Assembly (NCBI GenBank): GCA_002382325.1
Contig: DGAG01000016.1
Span: 59,354-123,353, forward strand
Length of the DNA stretch: 64,000 bases
DNA from: Epsilonproteobacteria bacterium UBA4036
GTDB taxonomy: Bacteria > Campylobacterota > Campylobacteria > Campylobacterales > Arcobacteraceae
Reading direction: 5' to 3'
Below the pieces are notes generated by a model. That model was not told the DNA's origin and did no database searches. It saw only the letters and a list, made by a program, of their open reading frames with translations. Position 1 is the stretch's first letter, and the number at the start of each line of letters is the position of its first letter. Position numbers and translations under genes: made by a program. This document shows, in pieces, positions 25,201 through 34,365 of this stretch.

Positions 25201-26078
25201 CGCTTTTCTTTTTGTAATGCCAAAAGAGCGATTCCACTTAAAATAATCGTTGAGGCAATAACAATATGCAAAGTGAGTGCTTCATCGAGTAAAACAACCC
25301 CTCCTACGGTGGCTAATACGGGCACAATGAGTTGTATGATACTTGCTGTTGAAGTCTCTATTTTGGTTACAACCATATACCACAACACATAGCCTATACC
25401 TGAAGTTAGACTTCCGCTGATTATGGCATAAAGAAAACTCTGCGCACTAAGGTGTATTTGTGGAAAGCTTACCAATGCAAAGAGAACAACAAACAGCACT
25501 GAGTAACTAAAATTGTATGAGGTGCTTAGCAATGGGTGCTGGGTATTTTTCCCAATAATGGAGTAAAACGCCCAGGTCAATCCTGCTAATGCCATAAGCA
25601 AAGCCCCTTTAAGGGAGACAGAAGAGCTTGACGTGGGCAAAAGTAAGTAACCTAAACCAAAAAGAGCAATCCCTCCTCCTATGATTTTAAAAACTCCGAC
25701 ATTTTGCTTAGTTAGTAAAGCATAAGCAATCATTGCAATTTGTACGGTTCCAAATAAAATGAGTGCTCCTACTCCTGTATCAATGAGAACATACGAATAT
25801 GAAAAAGCGATGGCATATAAAAAGAGTAATCCAGATGAGATAAATTGTGTTTTTTTTATGGCATAGTTATGCCATGAAAAAGAGGTTTTTGAAAAGAGGC
25901 TAACGCACAAAAGTAGGGTAATTGCACCACTTATTAAGCGAATGGCACTAAAAGAGAAAGGGTCAATACCTTGATTAAAAAATGCCAATTTGCATAAAAC
26001 AGAATTGGCGGCTAAAAAGAGCAAAGCCAAAGCCGTAACAAAAAAGAACATCACTCTTTGAGGTTTGAAAAAAGACAT
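25197..26078 (-). CDS. EamA-family (DMT) transporter
   Basis: From ATG 26078 (GGGAG six bases upstream; an in-frame TTG at 26090 is less likely) this is a 293-residue protein with about ten helices in two EamA repeats. The FFLAANSVLCKLAFF-like N-terminus and a QLIVPVLATVGGVVLLDE motif in the second repeat fit the drug/metabolite transporter family. It is unrelated in detail to the EamA gene at 10956. The substrate is unknown. The stop overlaps that of nhaA on the other strand by four bases. Confidence 0.87.
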   Translation of the reverse strand: MSFFKPQRVMFFFVTALALLFLAANSVLCKLAFFNQGIDPFSFSAIRLISGAITLLLCVSLFSKTSFSWHNYAIKKTQFISSGLLFLYAIAFSYSYVLIDTGVGALILFGTVQIAMIAYALLTKQNVGVFKIIGGGIALFGLGYLLLPTSSSSVSLKGALLMALAGLTWAFYSIIGKNTQHPLLSTSYNFSYSVLFVVLFALVSFPQIHLSAQSFLYAIISGSLTSGIGYVLWYMVVTKIETSTASIIQLIVPVLATVGGVVLLDEALTLHIVIASTIILSGIALLALQKEKR

Positions 26079-26120
26079 TGAAACTCCCAATAAAAATACC
26101 GCAAAGATAAAGTAAAGTGA

Positions 26121-28136
26121 CTAAATACTCTCTTGTATGGCTTTTAAATCTTCTATTTTACTCAAATACTCACTTTGTTTGGATAAAACAAACTCGATTC
26201 TGCCTTGATTGATTTCCAAATATTGTTCTTTGGAATATTTAATAATTTTAAACAAATAATTTCGCTTGGAGGTTAAAAAGTCTTCAATTTTTTCAAACCC
26301 AAAATTGACTCTTAGTTTGGTTAAAATCTCCTCTTCTCTTGGGTGATAAATATGAAATTTGGTGGGCTCTTTTTCATACAATAATACCGACTCCGCAATT
26401 TGTTGTTCAAAGTGTGCAATCGTTGCTTGTGTCGTTTGAATATAACTGTAACTGAGTGCCCCATTAAAATAAGCAAACTTTTTACGTAGGGCTGAAATGT
26501 TTTCTAAAATGGCTCGATGGTAATCTCTTAAAATGTTTTCATACACTTTAGCTGCAAAATGCCGTGTGGCAGAAAACTCTGAATCTGAAGCAATTTCTCG
26601 TTGTTTTTTAATGAGTTCATACGGTTCTTGCCATCGTTGAACTTTGTGTTTTAAGTTTCGATACACGTTTCGAAATGCCGTATCTGAATCCAGTTGCACT
26701 TGTTTTAAATCTTTGATGGCTTTTTTAAACATTTTATCAATGGTTTGGTCATCGTAAAAGAGATTTTTATAGACATTATCTGAATCAATCCAATACGTCT
26801 CATACTCAATTTTTTCGTAGCTGTCTTTACTTAAAAAAGAGCTTTTGGCTTCGTATCGATAGGCTTTTTGTTTTTTGATATTTTTATACGTCACATTTGC
26901 CATGGTTTCCATAATGCTTTCAAGAGCATTGTAAATGGTAAATAACTCTTTGGAGTAGGTTTTATGAATAGCATCAAATTCCGATAAAATCTCCTCTTCA
27001 CTCTCTTTTAATACATCGGATAAACTGCCAAATACACCAATAATGGTTTGGTACTCTTTGATTAAAATATCACAAAAACTTCGCAAATCTTTCTTAATGG
27101 CATACTCTTTGGCTTCAGCCGCTTGAGGTCGAATGGTGTTATTAATAAAATCCAAAACTTCTTGAATATTGGACTCTTCAATGAGTTGCCTGTTTTGAGT
27201 GGTATCGGTATTTTGGATTTTGATAATCTCTTGTTTATAGGCTTTAAATTTCTCTTCAAAGAAAGAAAGATTGTCGACATCTTTTTCCCATAAATCGTGT
27301 TTAAACTCTTCAATAATTTTGTCATATTGCGTTTTAAGCAAAACATCTTGGTGTAAGGCTCTGGCTTCAAGCGCCATTTTAGCTGAAATAGGGGTAACTT
27401 GGGCAAAAAATTGTGAAAACTTCTCTTGGATATATTTTACAGTAGTATTGACTTGTTCGGGAGTAAATTTATCTTTTTGATTAAGAACACACAACGATTT
27501 GTTTTTAAAATGGCTCATATACTCTTCTAAAATTTTGGCTTCGCTTTGTTTGCCTGCATTATCAATCAAAGTCAGCCAAATAATTCCTCCCACGTCTCGC
27601 AATACTCGCTTGGTTGTATCGGTATCACTTTGAGATTGAGAGTTCAGTCCTGGAGTATCAACAAAAGAGATATCTTTTAAGACATCCATGGGAGCATAAA
27701 GCGTTAAATACTTAATGTCGTCCATATCTTTTTGTCGCTGATCCGTAAATGCCGCAATATTTTCGATGCTGTGATACTCTTCGGCCCCTGATTTATACGT
27801 GATTTTGAGTTTATACTCTTCCCCATAATTGATAAAATTAACTTTAGAGGTTACGGGAGTAATTCCCGTAGGTAAAATATTTCGTGAGAGTAAGGCATTT
27901 AAAAATGTTGATTTTCCAGCTGAAAATTGTCCTGTAATAGCAACTTCCATGGGGTATCTTGCTCGTCTGATTTGTTTATCCAAAATGGCTTCCAGTGAAG
28001 AAGAGGGCATAAATTTAGGGTCTAAAAGGGCGGCTTTTATACGTTTAATATCTCCAACTAAGCCTTTTTCATAGATCTCTTCTTTTTTGGCATAAGTGGC
28101 TTTAAACTCTTTAACAAAATTGCTTAAGATACTCAT
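26121..28136 (-). CDS. Bacterial dynamin-like GTPase, second of pair (Cj0412-like)
   Basis: The 671-residue protein has a dynamin-type GTPase domain: P-loop GQFSAGKST at 69-77, G3 DTPG at 160-163 and G4 NQKD at 219-222. A long helical stalk/neck region and a charged helical tail follow. No TM helix is evident, though these proteins bind membranes. The start overlaps the preceding dynamin gene by four bases (ATGA). C. jejuni Cj0411/Cj0412, next to frdB, form a membrane-tethering hetero-oligomer, so this pair probably works the same way. Confidence 0.85.
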   Translation of the reverse strand: MSILSNFVKEFKATYAKKEEIYEKGLVGDIKRIKAALLDPKFMPSSSLEAILDKQIRRARYPMEVAITGQFSAGKSTFLNALLSRNILPTGITPVTSKVNFINYGEEYKLKITYKSGAEEYHSIENIAAFTDQRQKDMDDIKYLTLYAPMDVLKDISFVDTPGLNSQSQSDTDTTKRVLRDVGGIIWLTLIDNAGKQSEAKILEEYMSHFKNKSLCVLNQKDKFTPEQVNTTVKYIQEKFSQFFAQVTPISAKMALEARALHQDVLLKTQYDKIIEEFKHDLWEKDVDNLSFFEEKFKAYKQEIIKIQNTDTTQNRQLIEESNIQEVLDFINNTIRPQAAEAKEYAIKKDLRSFCDILIKEYQTIIGVFGSLSDVLKESEEEILSEFDAIHKTYSKELFTIYNALESIMETMANVTYKNIKKQKAYRYEAKSSFLSKDSYEKIEYETYWIDSDNVYKNLFYDDQTIDKMFKKAIKDLKQVQLDSDTAFRNVYRNLKHKVQRWQEPYELIKKQREIASDSEFSATRHFAAKVYENILRDYHRAILENISALRKKFAYFNGALSYSYIQTTQATIAHFEQQIAESVLLYEKEPTKFHIYHPREEEILTKLRVNFGFEKIEDFLTSKRNYLFKIIKYSKEQYLEINQGRIEFVLSKQSEYLSKIEDLKAIQESI

Positions 28137-30475
28137 AGTTTAAGTCCTTTGTTAATGTGATCTAATTTTTTAATTTTTCCATGAAGTGTTACAATGAGTT
28201 CATCTTTGTTTTTCTCATTTTCTTCAAAAGTAGCAAGACGATGTTGCAGAGCTTTTTCATCTTTAATAAGTTTTTGTTCAAACACCTCTAAAGGCTCTTG
28301 CAGTTCTTTAAAGAAGTTTTCAATTAAGAGTTGTGAAACGGTTTTGGCTTTTTCTTTAATACTTTGCTCAATGGGTTCAAACTCATTTTTAATAAATCCT
28401 TCAATGGCTCGGTCAAATTCAACGAGTTTATTGGCTTTGAGCTGATTGACTTCTTGAAGAATTTTATTGATTAAAATGTCGTTTGAAGTCGTTAAAAACC
28501 CAGCTTTAAAGTCATCTTGAAAAAACCCTCGTGCATCAAAGTTGTCATTTTTATGGCTTAGGACAAACCCAAAATCATGGTATTTTTGTTCACAAATTTC
28601 CCCAATATCTTGTGATTTTTTGATAAATTTATATCGATAATCACGAATAACATCAATAATACCATCTTTAATCGCCGTTTGAATAATGGTTTTGATTCGT
28701 TCATTTTCTGGGCGTTTTTTGGTTTTCTCAAAAGAGTATTTGACATCATTAAAGACTCGTTGTTTGATAACATTTTGTAAATCCAACAGCTCATTTTTGA
28801 TAAAGGTTTCCAATGTTTCTATGTAGTTTTTAGCATCGTTTTTATATACCATTATATCTTCTCTCATGGCTTGAAAGATTTTTTCATTGGTATTTTTTTT
28901 GGTGTTAAACTCTTCCAAATCGGCTTGAAGTTCCTCTTTGGATTTAGAGAGTAAAATGATTTCGTAGTTAAGTGATTTTAACTCTTTTTCAATGAGTTTT
29001 TTAATCTTTGACTTTGAGGATTTAACAATCAAATCAGACTTGCTTGAATTGGCACCAAAGAGTGTTTCTTGAAGATAATGTTCAATGTCTAAAATCCCTG
29101 TATCTTCAAGTGTATATCCTGCTTTTATGGCTTCTTGTGCTTGATTGGTTCGATGTAAAAGTGCCATACGTCCTGAAATAGGAATAAATTTGATGGTATT
29201 TAAAATATAATCAAGTTTACTGTCTTTGTTTAACGCTTTAAGTTGCCGTTCAATCGAAGTTTTAGTGTAGTCAATAACCTCTTGTAACTCTTTTTTAGAA
29301 ACTGTATCGGCCCTTGTTATAACAATAAGCAGTTTAGAAATATTTTGATACAGTAAAGCATCGATAATAAACTCAACATCTTTGAGTGTGGCACTTTGAG
29401 AAACATTCATTAAATGCAACATCAAATCGCATTGACTTAAATACTCTTTGGTAATCTCTTCTCGTTGAATAACAGGGTCATCCAGTCCTGGGGTGTCAAC
29501 AATTTCGATACCATCTTGTAAAAATGCCAAATCGGATTTGAGTTCAACGTATTTAACCAAATTGCACTTTTTCCCACTTTTTTCAGCTGACGTGTAAAGG
29601 GCTAAATTATTGATATCAACCTCTTGACTGAGTGATTCTTCTTTGATATACGTATTAAGGTCTTCTTTAAACAGCTTTTGTGTCTCTTCTACAAATTCGG
29701 CAATTGAAGGCAGCTCATTGGCACTTCGTACGATGGTATTCCACTCTTTGGTATTCCAAAAAAAGACTTTGGCACTGCTTTTGGTGTCGTATTTTACAAT
29801 GGTTAAATTGGCTGTTTCAGGAACAACCGCACTGCCTAAAATCTCTTTTCCCATTAAGGCATTTAGCATGGTGGATTTACCGGCATTCATCACCCCAGTA
29901 ATTCCAATGGAAAATTTTTGATTGTTTATGTAAGAGGTGACTTCATCGAGTTCATTTTTAAACTCATTGGAGTTAAACGTTGCTTTTAAATCGGCAATTA
30001 ATGCTTCGAGTTCATATTTGTTTTCTTGGAATGTTTTGAGATTTTCTTCAATGTTTTCAGATGATTTCTTCTCTTCTTCACAACAGCTTACTTCACTGGG
30101 ATCAAATAAAGAGAGCAGTTTTGTATAATTGAGGGTTTCTAAAATCTCTTCTTGATTTAAATACCCAAAAGAGGCATTGAGCTTTTCCAAATCTTCTTTT
30201 TTGGTCTCTTTACTAATGGCATCCAATAACCCATGTTGAAGTTGGTGCAGTTCATCCAAAGAAGTAGGGGCTTTATCTGAAATTTGTTCAGCCAAAGTTT
30301 TAAAGGAGTTGAGTGCCAAAAACTTATCGCTCTCTTTTCGTGTAGGAACTAAAATCAGCGCAGCAATTTCAAAAAAATTGGGGTGAGATTTTCGTTTACT
30401 GGTATTAAATGACGTTGTTTTATCAATTTGTATTCCGTGATACAGTAAAAAGTAGTTGTTGGCTAAGTTCATCAT
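28133..30475 (-). CDS. Bacterial dynamin-like GTPase, first of pair (Cj0411-like)
   Basis: The 780-residue protein has an extra ~180-residue N-terminal region, then the GTPase motifs GVMNAGKS at 194-201, DTPG at 327-330 and TRAD at 387-390, and a long helical stalk with strong coiled-coil character (about 480-780). The GTPase differs from its partner, as in other tandem bacterial dynamins. ATGATG at the start leaves two possible start codons, with GGAG upstream. It follows frdB on the same strand after two hairpins, matching the Campylobacter order frdCAB-Cj0411-Cj0412. Confidence 0.85.
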   Translation of the reverse strand: MMNLANNYFLLYHGIQIDKTTSFNTSKRKSHPNFFEIAALILVPTRKESDKFLALNSFKTLAEQISDKAPTSLDELHQLQHGLLDAISKETKKEDLEKLNASFGYLNQEEILETLNYTKLLSLFDPSEVSCCEEEKKSSENIEENLKTFQENKYELEALIADLKATFNSNEFKNELDEVTSYINNQKFSIGITGVMNAGKSTMLNALMGKEILGSAVVPETANLTIVKYDTKSSAKVFFWNTKEWNTIVRSANELPSIAEFVEETQKLFKEDLNTYIKEESLSQEVDINNLALYTSAEKSGKKCNLVKYVELKSDLAFLQDGIEIVDTPGLDDPVIQREEITKEYLSQCDLMLHLMNVSQSATLKDVEFIIDALLYQNISKLLIVITRADTVSKKELQEVIDYTKTSIERQLKALNKDSKLDYILNTIKFIPISGRMALLHRTNQAQEAIKAGYTLEDTGILDIEHYLQETLFGANSSKSDLIVKSSKSKIKKLIEKELKSLNYEIILLSKSKEELQADLEEFNTKKNTNEKIFQAMREDIMVYKNDAKNYIETLETFIKNELLDLQNVIKQRVFNDVKYSFEKTKKRPENERIKTIIQTAIKDGIIDVIRDYRYKFIKKSQDIGEICEQKYHDFGFVLSHKNDNFDARGFFQDDFKAGFLTTSNDILINKILQEVNQLKANKLVEFDRAIEGFIKNEFEPIEQSIKEKAKTVSQLLIENFFKELQEPLEVFEQKLIKDEKALQHRLATFEENEKNKDELIVTLHGKIKKLDHINKGLKL

Positions 30476-30502
30476 AACTCCAATTAAGGTTGCTGTAAAT
30501 AT

Positions 30503-30541
30503 AAAAAGTTAATTACCACATAATGGGGTAATTAACTTTTT
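30503..30541 (-). terminator. Terminator downstream of frdB
   Basis: AAAAAGTTAATTACC pairs perfectly with GGTAATTAACTTTTT around a nine-base loop, giving T-runs on both strands. It separates the frd operon from the dynamin pair. Confidence 0.85.
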
Positions 30542-30556
30542 GTACAATGAGGTAAG

Positions 30557-30579
30557 ATATAGAGGAAATTCCTCTATAT
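30557..30579 (-). terminator. Second hairpin immediately after frdB
   Basis: ATATAGAGGAA and TTCCTCTATAT form an 11-bp stem with a one-base centre, starting two bases past the frdB stop. It may protect the mRNA end or assist the adjacent terminator. Confidence 0.6.
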
Positions 30580-30581
30580 TC

Positions 30582-31313
30582 TTATCGTAATGCGACTAAT
30601 TTTCTTCGTAAGTAAGCAATTTTATTTTGCAGTGGTAAGTGTTTTGGACAGTGGTCTTCACACGCAAGCAGTGACATACAACCAAAGATTCCGTCATCGT
30701 CACCAATTAATTCATAGTAATCTTCATGCGTTCGATTATCGTGTGGGTCAACTTCAAATCGAGCAACTCTGTTAAGTCCAACAGGACCTACAAAATCTGG
30801 TCTCATAAGTTTTGTACCACACGATGCCACACAAATTCCACACTCGATACATCGGTCTAATTCAAACGTTTGATCGGCAATATCTGGATCGATTCTCTCT
30901 TCCATTTTTGCAATATCAACTTCTTCATTGCTGTGAATCCATGATTCTACTCTTTTAGACATGGCATCCATCCATTTACCTGTATTAACCGATAAATCTT
31001 TGATTAATTCAAAAGCAGGCATAGGCATTAATGTTAATTTTCCTTCCGGATAATTAGCAATAAGTGTTCTACACGCAAGGGCTGGTTTACCGTTTACAAC
31101 CATCCCACAACTTCCACAAATTCCTGCTCGACATACAAAGTCAAACGATAAATCGGCATCATACTCTTCTCTGATTTTTGTTAAGGCAATAAACAGAGTC
31201 ATACCTGGTGTCTCTTCTAATTTATAGTCCACAAAATGTGGTTTTGAAACAGCACTTCTTGGGTTAAATTTAAGTGCTGAAATGATTATTTCTCTCCCTT
31301 TAGGTGTGCTCAT
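30582..31313 (-). CDS. frdB: Fumarate reductase iron-sulfur subunit FrdB
   Basis: The 243-residue subunit links the flavoprotein to the membrane anchor. Cluster ligands are the [2Fe-2S] set CRAGICGSC with a later Cys in PALAC, the CIECGICVASC set for [4Fe-4S], and the MSLLACEDHCP set for the remaining clusters. The C-terminal C-x-x-x-x-C pattern fits FrdB of Campylobacterota. It overlaps frdA by one base. The direction of catalysis in the cell (fumarate reduction or succinate oxidation) cannot be read from the sequence. Confidence 0.95.
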   Translation of the reverse strand: MSTPKGREIIISALKFNPRSAVSKPHFVDYKLEETPGMTLFIALTKIREEYDADLSFDFVCRAGICGSCGMVVNGKPALACRTLIANYPEGKLTLMPMPAFELIKDLSVNTGKWMDAMSKRVESWIHSNEEVDIAKMEERIDPDIADQTFELDRCIECGICVASCGTKLMRPDFVGPVGLNRVARFEVDPHDNRTHEDYYELIGDDDGIFGCMSLLACEDHCPKHLPLQNKIAYLRRKLVALR

Positions 31314-33298
31314 TATTTGTCTCCTGCTCTTTCATTTTTCTCTTTATAATTCATAGGTAAATCAAAAGGCATTAAGGCATGTTGGATTTCGTGTCTGTCT
31401 TTTCCTTCTGCTTGCATTTTTTCAGTTAATTCGTCCACTTCTTGTTGTCGTTTTTCAGATAATTCATGCTCAATAATCATACCCTTAGCACCGTATCCTC
31501 TAAACGCAGGTGGCATCTCCATTTTCATAATATCCAATGGCTCATACGTAATGGTTGGTTCTAAATCGTCTGCATTTGGCCAAGAAGTTAAGGTTCTGTT
31601 TAACCAGTTGGCATCGTCTCGTTTTAAGAAGTCTTCTCTGTAGTGAGCCCCTCTTGATTCGGTTCGATCACGTGCTCCTTTTGCTACACAAAGAGCTACT
31701 TTTAACATTCTTGGAACTCGGTATGCCTCTTCAAGTTCAGGATTTCCTGCTCGAACTTTTGATTTAACATTGATGTGTTTGGTTTTTTGTAATAACTCTT
31801 TTAACTCTTCTACGGCTTCTTCTAAGTGTGGACCATCTCTAAAAATACCCACTTTTTCATCCATAAGTTCTTTCATTCTGTTTTTAATTTTGAAGATATC
31901 TTCGCTTCCGTTGTACGCTAAAATTTCATCCAAATATTTATCTTGAGCGTCAACAAATTTTTGTACAGTTGAAGTAGGAATGGTGACATCATTTTCCAAA
32001 CAATAATCGGCAAAATAGTTACCAATAATCATCCCAGCAACAACGGTTTCAGAAACAGAGTTTCCTCCCAGTCGGTTAAATCCGTGCATATCCCAACAAG
32101 CCGCTTCCCCACACGCAAAAAGACCACTTAAGTTTTGAGACTCACCTGTTGGTTTAGTTCGAATACCACCCATAGAGTAGTGTTGCATTGGTAATACTGG
32201 AGCCCAACCTTTTGGACCTTCATCCGCGGGGTCAATTCCGTTGAAGATTTGACAAATTTCTTGTACATCTCTTAGGTTCTTTTCAATGTGCTCTCGACCT
32301 AAAATAGAGATATCTAACCAAATGTGGTATCCGTATGGTGAAGGAACCCCTTTACCGTTTCTGATATGCTCAATCATTCTTCTTGAAACAACGTCTCTTG
32401 AAGCCAGTTCTTTTTTCTCTGGCTCATAATCTGGCATAAATCGGTGACCGTCAACGTCTCTTAAAATACCCCCATCACCTCGACACCCTTCAGTTAATAA
32501 AATCCCTGATGGTACGATTGGAGTGGGGTGAAATTGTACGGCTTCCATGTTTCCTAATGTTGCAATTCCTGTCTCAAGTGCAATAGCTTGTCCCGTACCT
32601 TCACAAATTACAGCGTTTGTAGTTTGTTTAAATACTCGTCCGTATCCACCTGTGGCAATACAAGTACCTTTAGCCACATACGCTTCTAATTCACCTGTAA
32701 TTAAATCTCGTACAACAGCTCCATAGCATCGTCCATTTTCATGAATTAAACTTAAAGCTTCTTTTCGGTCTCTGATATCAACATTGTGTTTTAATGCTTC
32801 ATTAGCAACACCAAATAACATCGTATGTCCCGTTGCATCAGCGGTATAACAGGTTCTCCATTTTTTAGTTCCACCAAAGTCTCGTGATGTGATTAATCCA
32901 TGTCTGTCATCATCTTCTGTGATGGTTGTTTTTTTAGCATTAATAACGGCTTCTCGTGAACCTGCTCGAACTCTTGTCCAAGGCACTCCCCATGATGCTA
33001 ATTCTCGAATCGCTTTTGGTGCAGTGTGTACGAACATACGTGCTACTTCTTGATCGCAACCCCAATCGCTTCCTTTAACGGTGTCAGCAAAGTGTAAATC
33101 CTCATTGTCTCCATCAGACATTTTTGAGTTACCTAAACTTGCTTGCATTCCCCCTTGTGCAGCAGCACTGTGAGAACGTTTAACAGGAACTAATGACAAT
33201 ACAACGGTACTTAACCCTTTTTTTTGTGCAGCAACAGCAGCTCGTAAACCAGCAAGTCCTCCACCAATAACCAATGCGTCACAGTAATTAATTTTCAT
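31313..33298 (-). CDS. frdA: Fumarate reductase flavoprotein subunit FrdA
   Basis: The 661-residue catalytic subunit has the FAD-binding GGGLAGLRAA near 12-21 and SHSAAAQGGMQAS near 42-54, whose His carries covalent FAD. Also visible are HPTPI, GCRGDGGILRD and the capping-domain residues around HGFNRLGGNSVSE. It reduces fumarate to succinate with electrons from menaquinol, facing the cytoplasm. It lies between frdC and frdB with one-base overlaps. The length is typical. Confidence 0.96.
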   Translation of the reverse strand: MKINYCDALVIGGGLAGLRAAVAAQKKGLSTVVLSLVPVKRSHSAAAQGGMQASLGNSKMSDGDNEDLHFADTVKGSDWGCDQEVARMFVHTAPKAIRELASWGVPWTRVRAGSREAVINAKKTTITEDDDRHGLITSRDFGGTKKWRTCYTADATGHTMLFGVANEALKHNVDIRDRKEALSLIHENGRCYGAVVRDLITGELEAYVAKGTCIATGGYGRVFKQTTNAVICEGTGQAIALETGIATLGNMEAVQFHPTPIVPSGILLTEGCRGDGGILRDVDGHRFMPDYEPEKKELASRDVVSRRMIEHIRNGKGVPSPYGYHIWLDISILGREHIEKNLRDVQEICQIFNGIDPADEGPKGWAPVLPMQHYSMGGIRTKPTGESQNLSGLFACGEAACWDMHGFNRLGGNSVSETVVAGMIIGNYFADYCLENDVTIPTSTVQKFVDAQDKYLDEILAYNGSEDIFKIKNRMKELMDEKVGIFRDGPHLEEAVEELKELLQKTKHINVKSKVRAGNPELEEAYRVPRMLKVALCVAKGARDRTESRGAHYREDFLKRDDANWLNRTLTSWPNADDLEPTITYEPLDIMKMEMPPAFRGYGAKGMIIEHELSEKRQQEVDELTEKMQAEGKDRHEIQHALMPFDLPMNYKEKNERAGDK

Positions 33299-34086
33299 TA
33301 TGCAATTCTCCCTGTTGTTTTGTATTCAATAACTTGTGCTGTGGGCACATATTTTTGTCCTACGGTTCCCGCTTTAGCATTTTCCATACCAATTTTCATG
33401 TAAGCTGCTAAGGTAGCAAATCCTAAAACTAAGAAAAATACAGTAAGGATTTTTTTAACAGTTTTTAATTTTGCTCTTGAAGCTTTGGGGTCATTTCCAT
33501 CAAACCAACCCCATTTAACACAGAGTCGATATAACCCAATGGTTCCATGAAATTCTACAGCTAATAATAAAAGGATATACAACGGCCACATCCATTCGCT
33601 CCAAACTCTGTCTGATGAAGCATAAGGACCAATGGCATCAGAGTGAGTCATAATGATGTAGAGGTGAACTGAACCCAAAAAGAACATGGCAAAACCAGTA
33701 AAGGCTTGTGTGAACCATAATTTTGTGTCTTCATGACCCATATTGTTTGCATGTGCTTTCATTACTTGGTACTGTTTAAAGTTACCAGGAAGTTTTCTCA
33801 TTCCCATAGCAGCATGAGTGATAAAAATAATAAATATTACCAATGCCGCAATTGAAACCAATAAAGGACTGCCGCCTTCAATAATAAAACTCGCCTCTAA
33901 AAATTTTGTCACAGAGTACATAAAATCTTTACTGACTAAAATTGAAGACACCAAAAGCATATGTCCCCACATAAAAAGACCAAGAATTAATCCTGTTGCA
34001 CTTTGGATATAATCCAGTTTCGCAGGCATTCGACTTTTTTTTCTCTCAACTGTTTTGCCTAAATAACCTTCTATTAGGTCACTCAT
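33298..34086 (-). CDS. frdC: Fumarate reductase cytochrome b subunit FrdC
   Basis: This 262-residue diheme-type anchor has about five TM helices (near 30-50, 80-100, 125-145, 165-185 and 210-230) with His residues placed as in Wolinella FrdC. It exchanges electrons with the menaquinone pool. ATG 34086 has AAAGGA six bases upstream, so it is preferred to the in-frame ATG at 34101. It is first in frdCAB, and a ~260-bp leader region with hairpins separates it from nuoN. Confidence 0.93.
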   Translation of the reverse strand: MSDLIEGYLGKTVERKKSRMPAKLDYIQSATGLILGLFMWGHMLLVSSILVSKDFMYSVTKFLEASFIIEGGSPLLVSIAALVIFIIFITHAAMGMRKLPGNFKQYQVMKAHANNMGHEDTKLWFTQAFTGFAMFFLGSVHLYIIMTHSDAIGPYASSDRVWSEWMWPLYILLLLAVEFHGTIGLYRLCVKWGWFDGNDPKASRAKLKTVKKILTVFFLVLGFATLAAYMKIGMENAKAGTVGQKYVPTAQVIEYKTTGRIA

Positions 34087-34322
34087 AGTTAATCCTTTCA
34101 TTGGTTGTATTTTAATACATAATAATATTCAAAACTTATGTAGCATAAATGTAAGTTATGACTATTATAGCTGTAGTTAAATTTTGTAGCATAAGAATAG
34201 CAAAAAATTGCTTGAAAGTTAATTATATATTTGTGAAATATTGATACAAAAATAAAAAAAGCAACCCTTTAAAACCCCTTAAATATGGGATTTGTAGGAT
34301 TGCTTAAGGGAAATTAAGTTTT

Positions 34323-34354
34323 AGAAAGAACACTCAAAAACAGTGTTACTTTCT
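34323..34354 (-). terminator. Hairpin at the end of the nuo operon
   Basis: AGAAAGaACACT pairs with AGTGTTaCTTTCT around CAAAAAC (one mismatch), 12 bases past the nuoN stop. The following T-content is modest. A second stem (AAGCAA/TTGCTT) lies at about 34258-34308. Confidence 0.5.
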
Positions 34355-34365
34355 AACACATTAAT

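Noticed and set aside
27062..27406. 114-codon frame inside the second dynamin gene
   Set aside because: It is same-strand, another frame, with low-complexity translation and no start signal.
26121..30475. Dynamin-like pair as an antiviral defence system
   Set aside because: Its position after frdCAB matches the conserved Campylobacter arrangement of housekeeping dynamins, and no defence genes are nearby.
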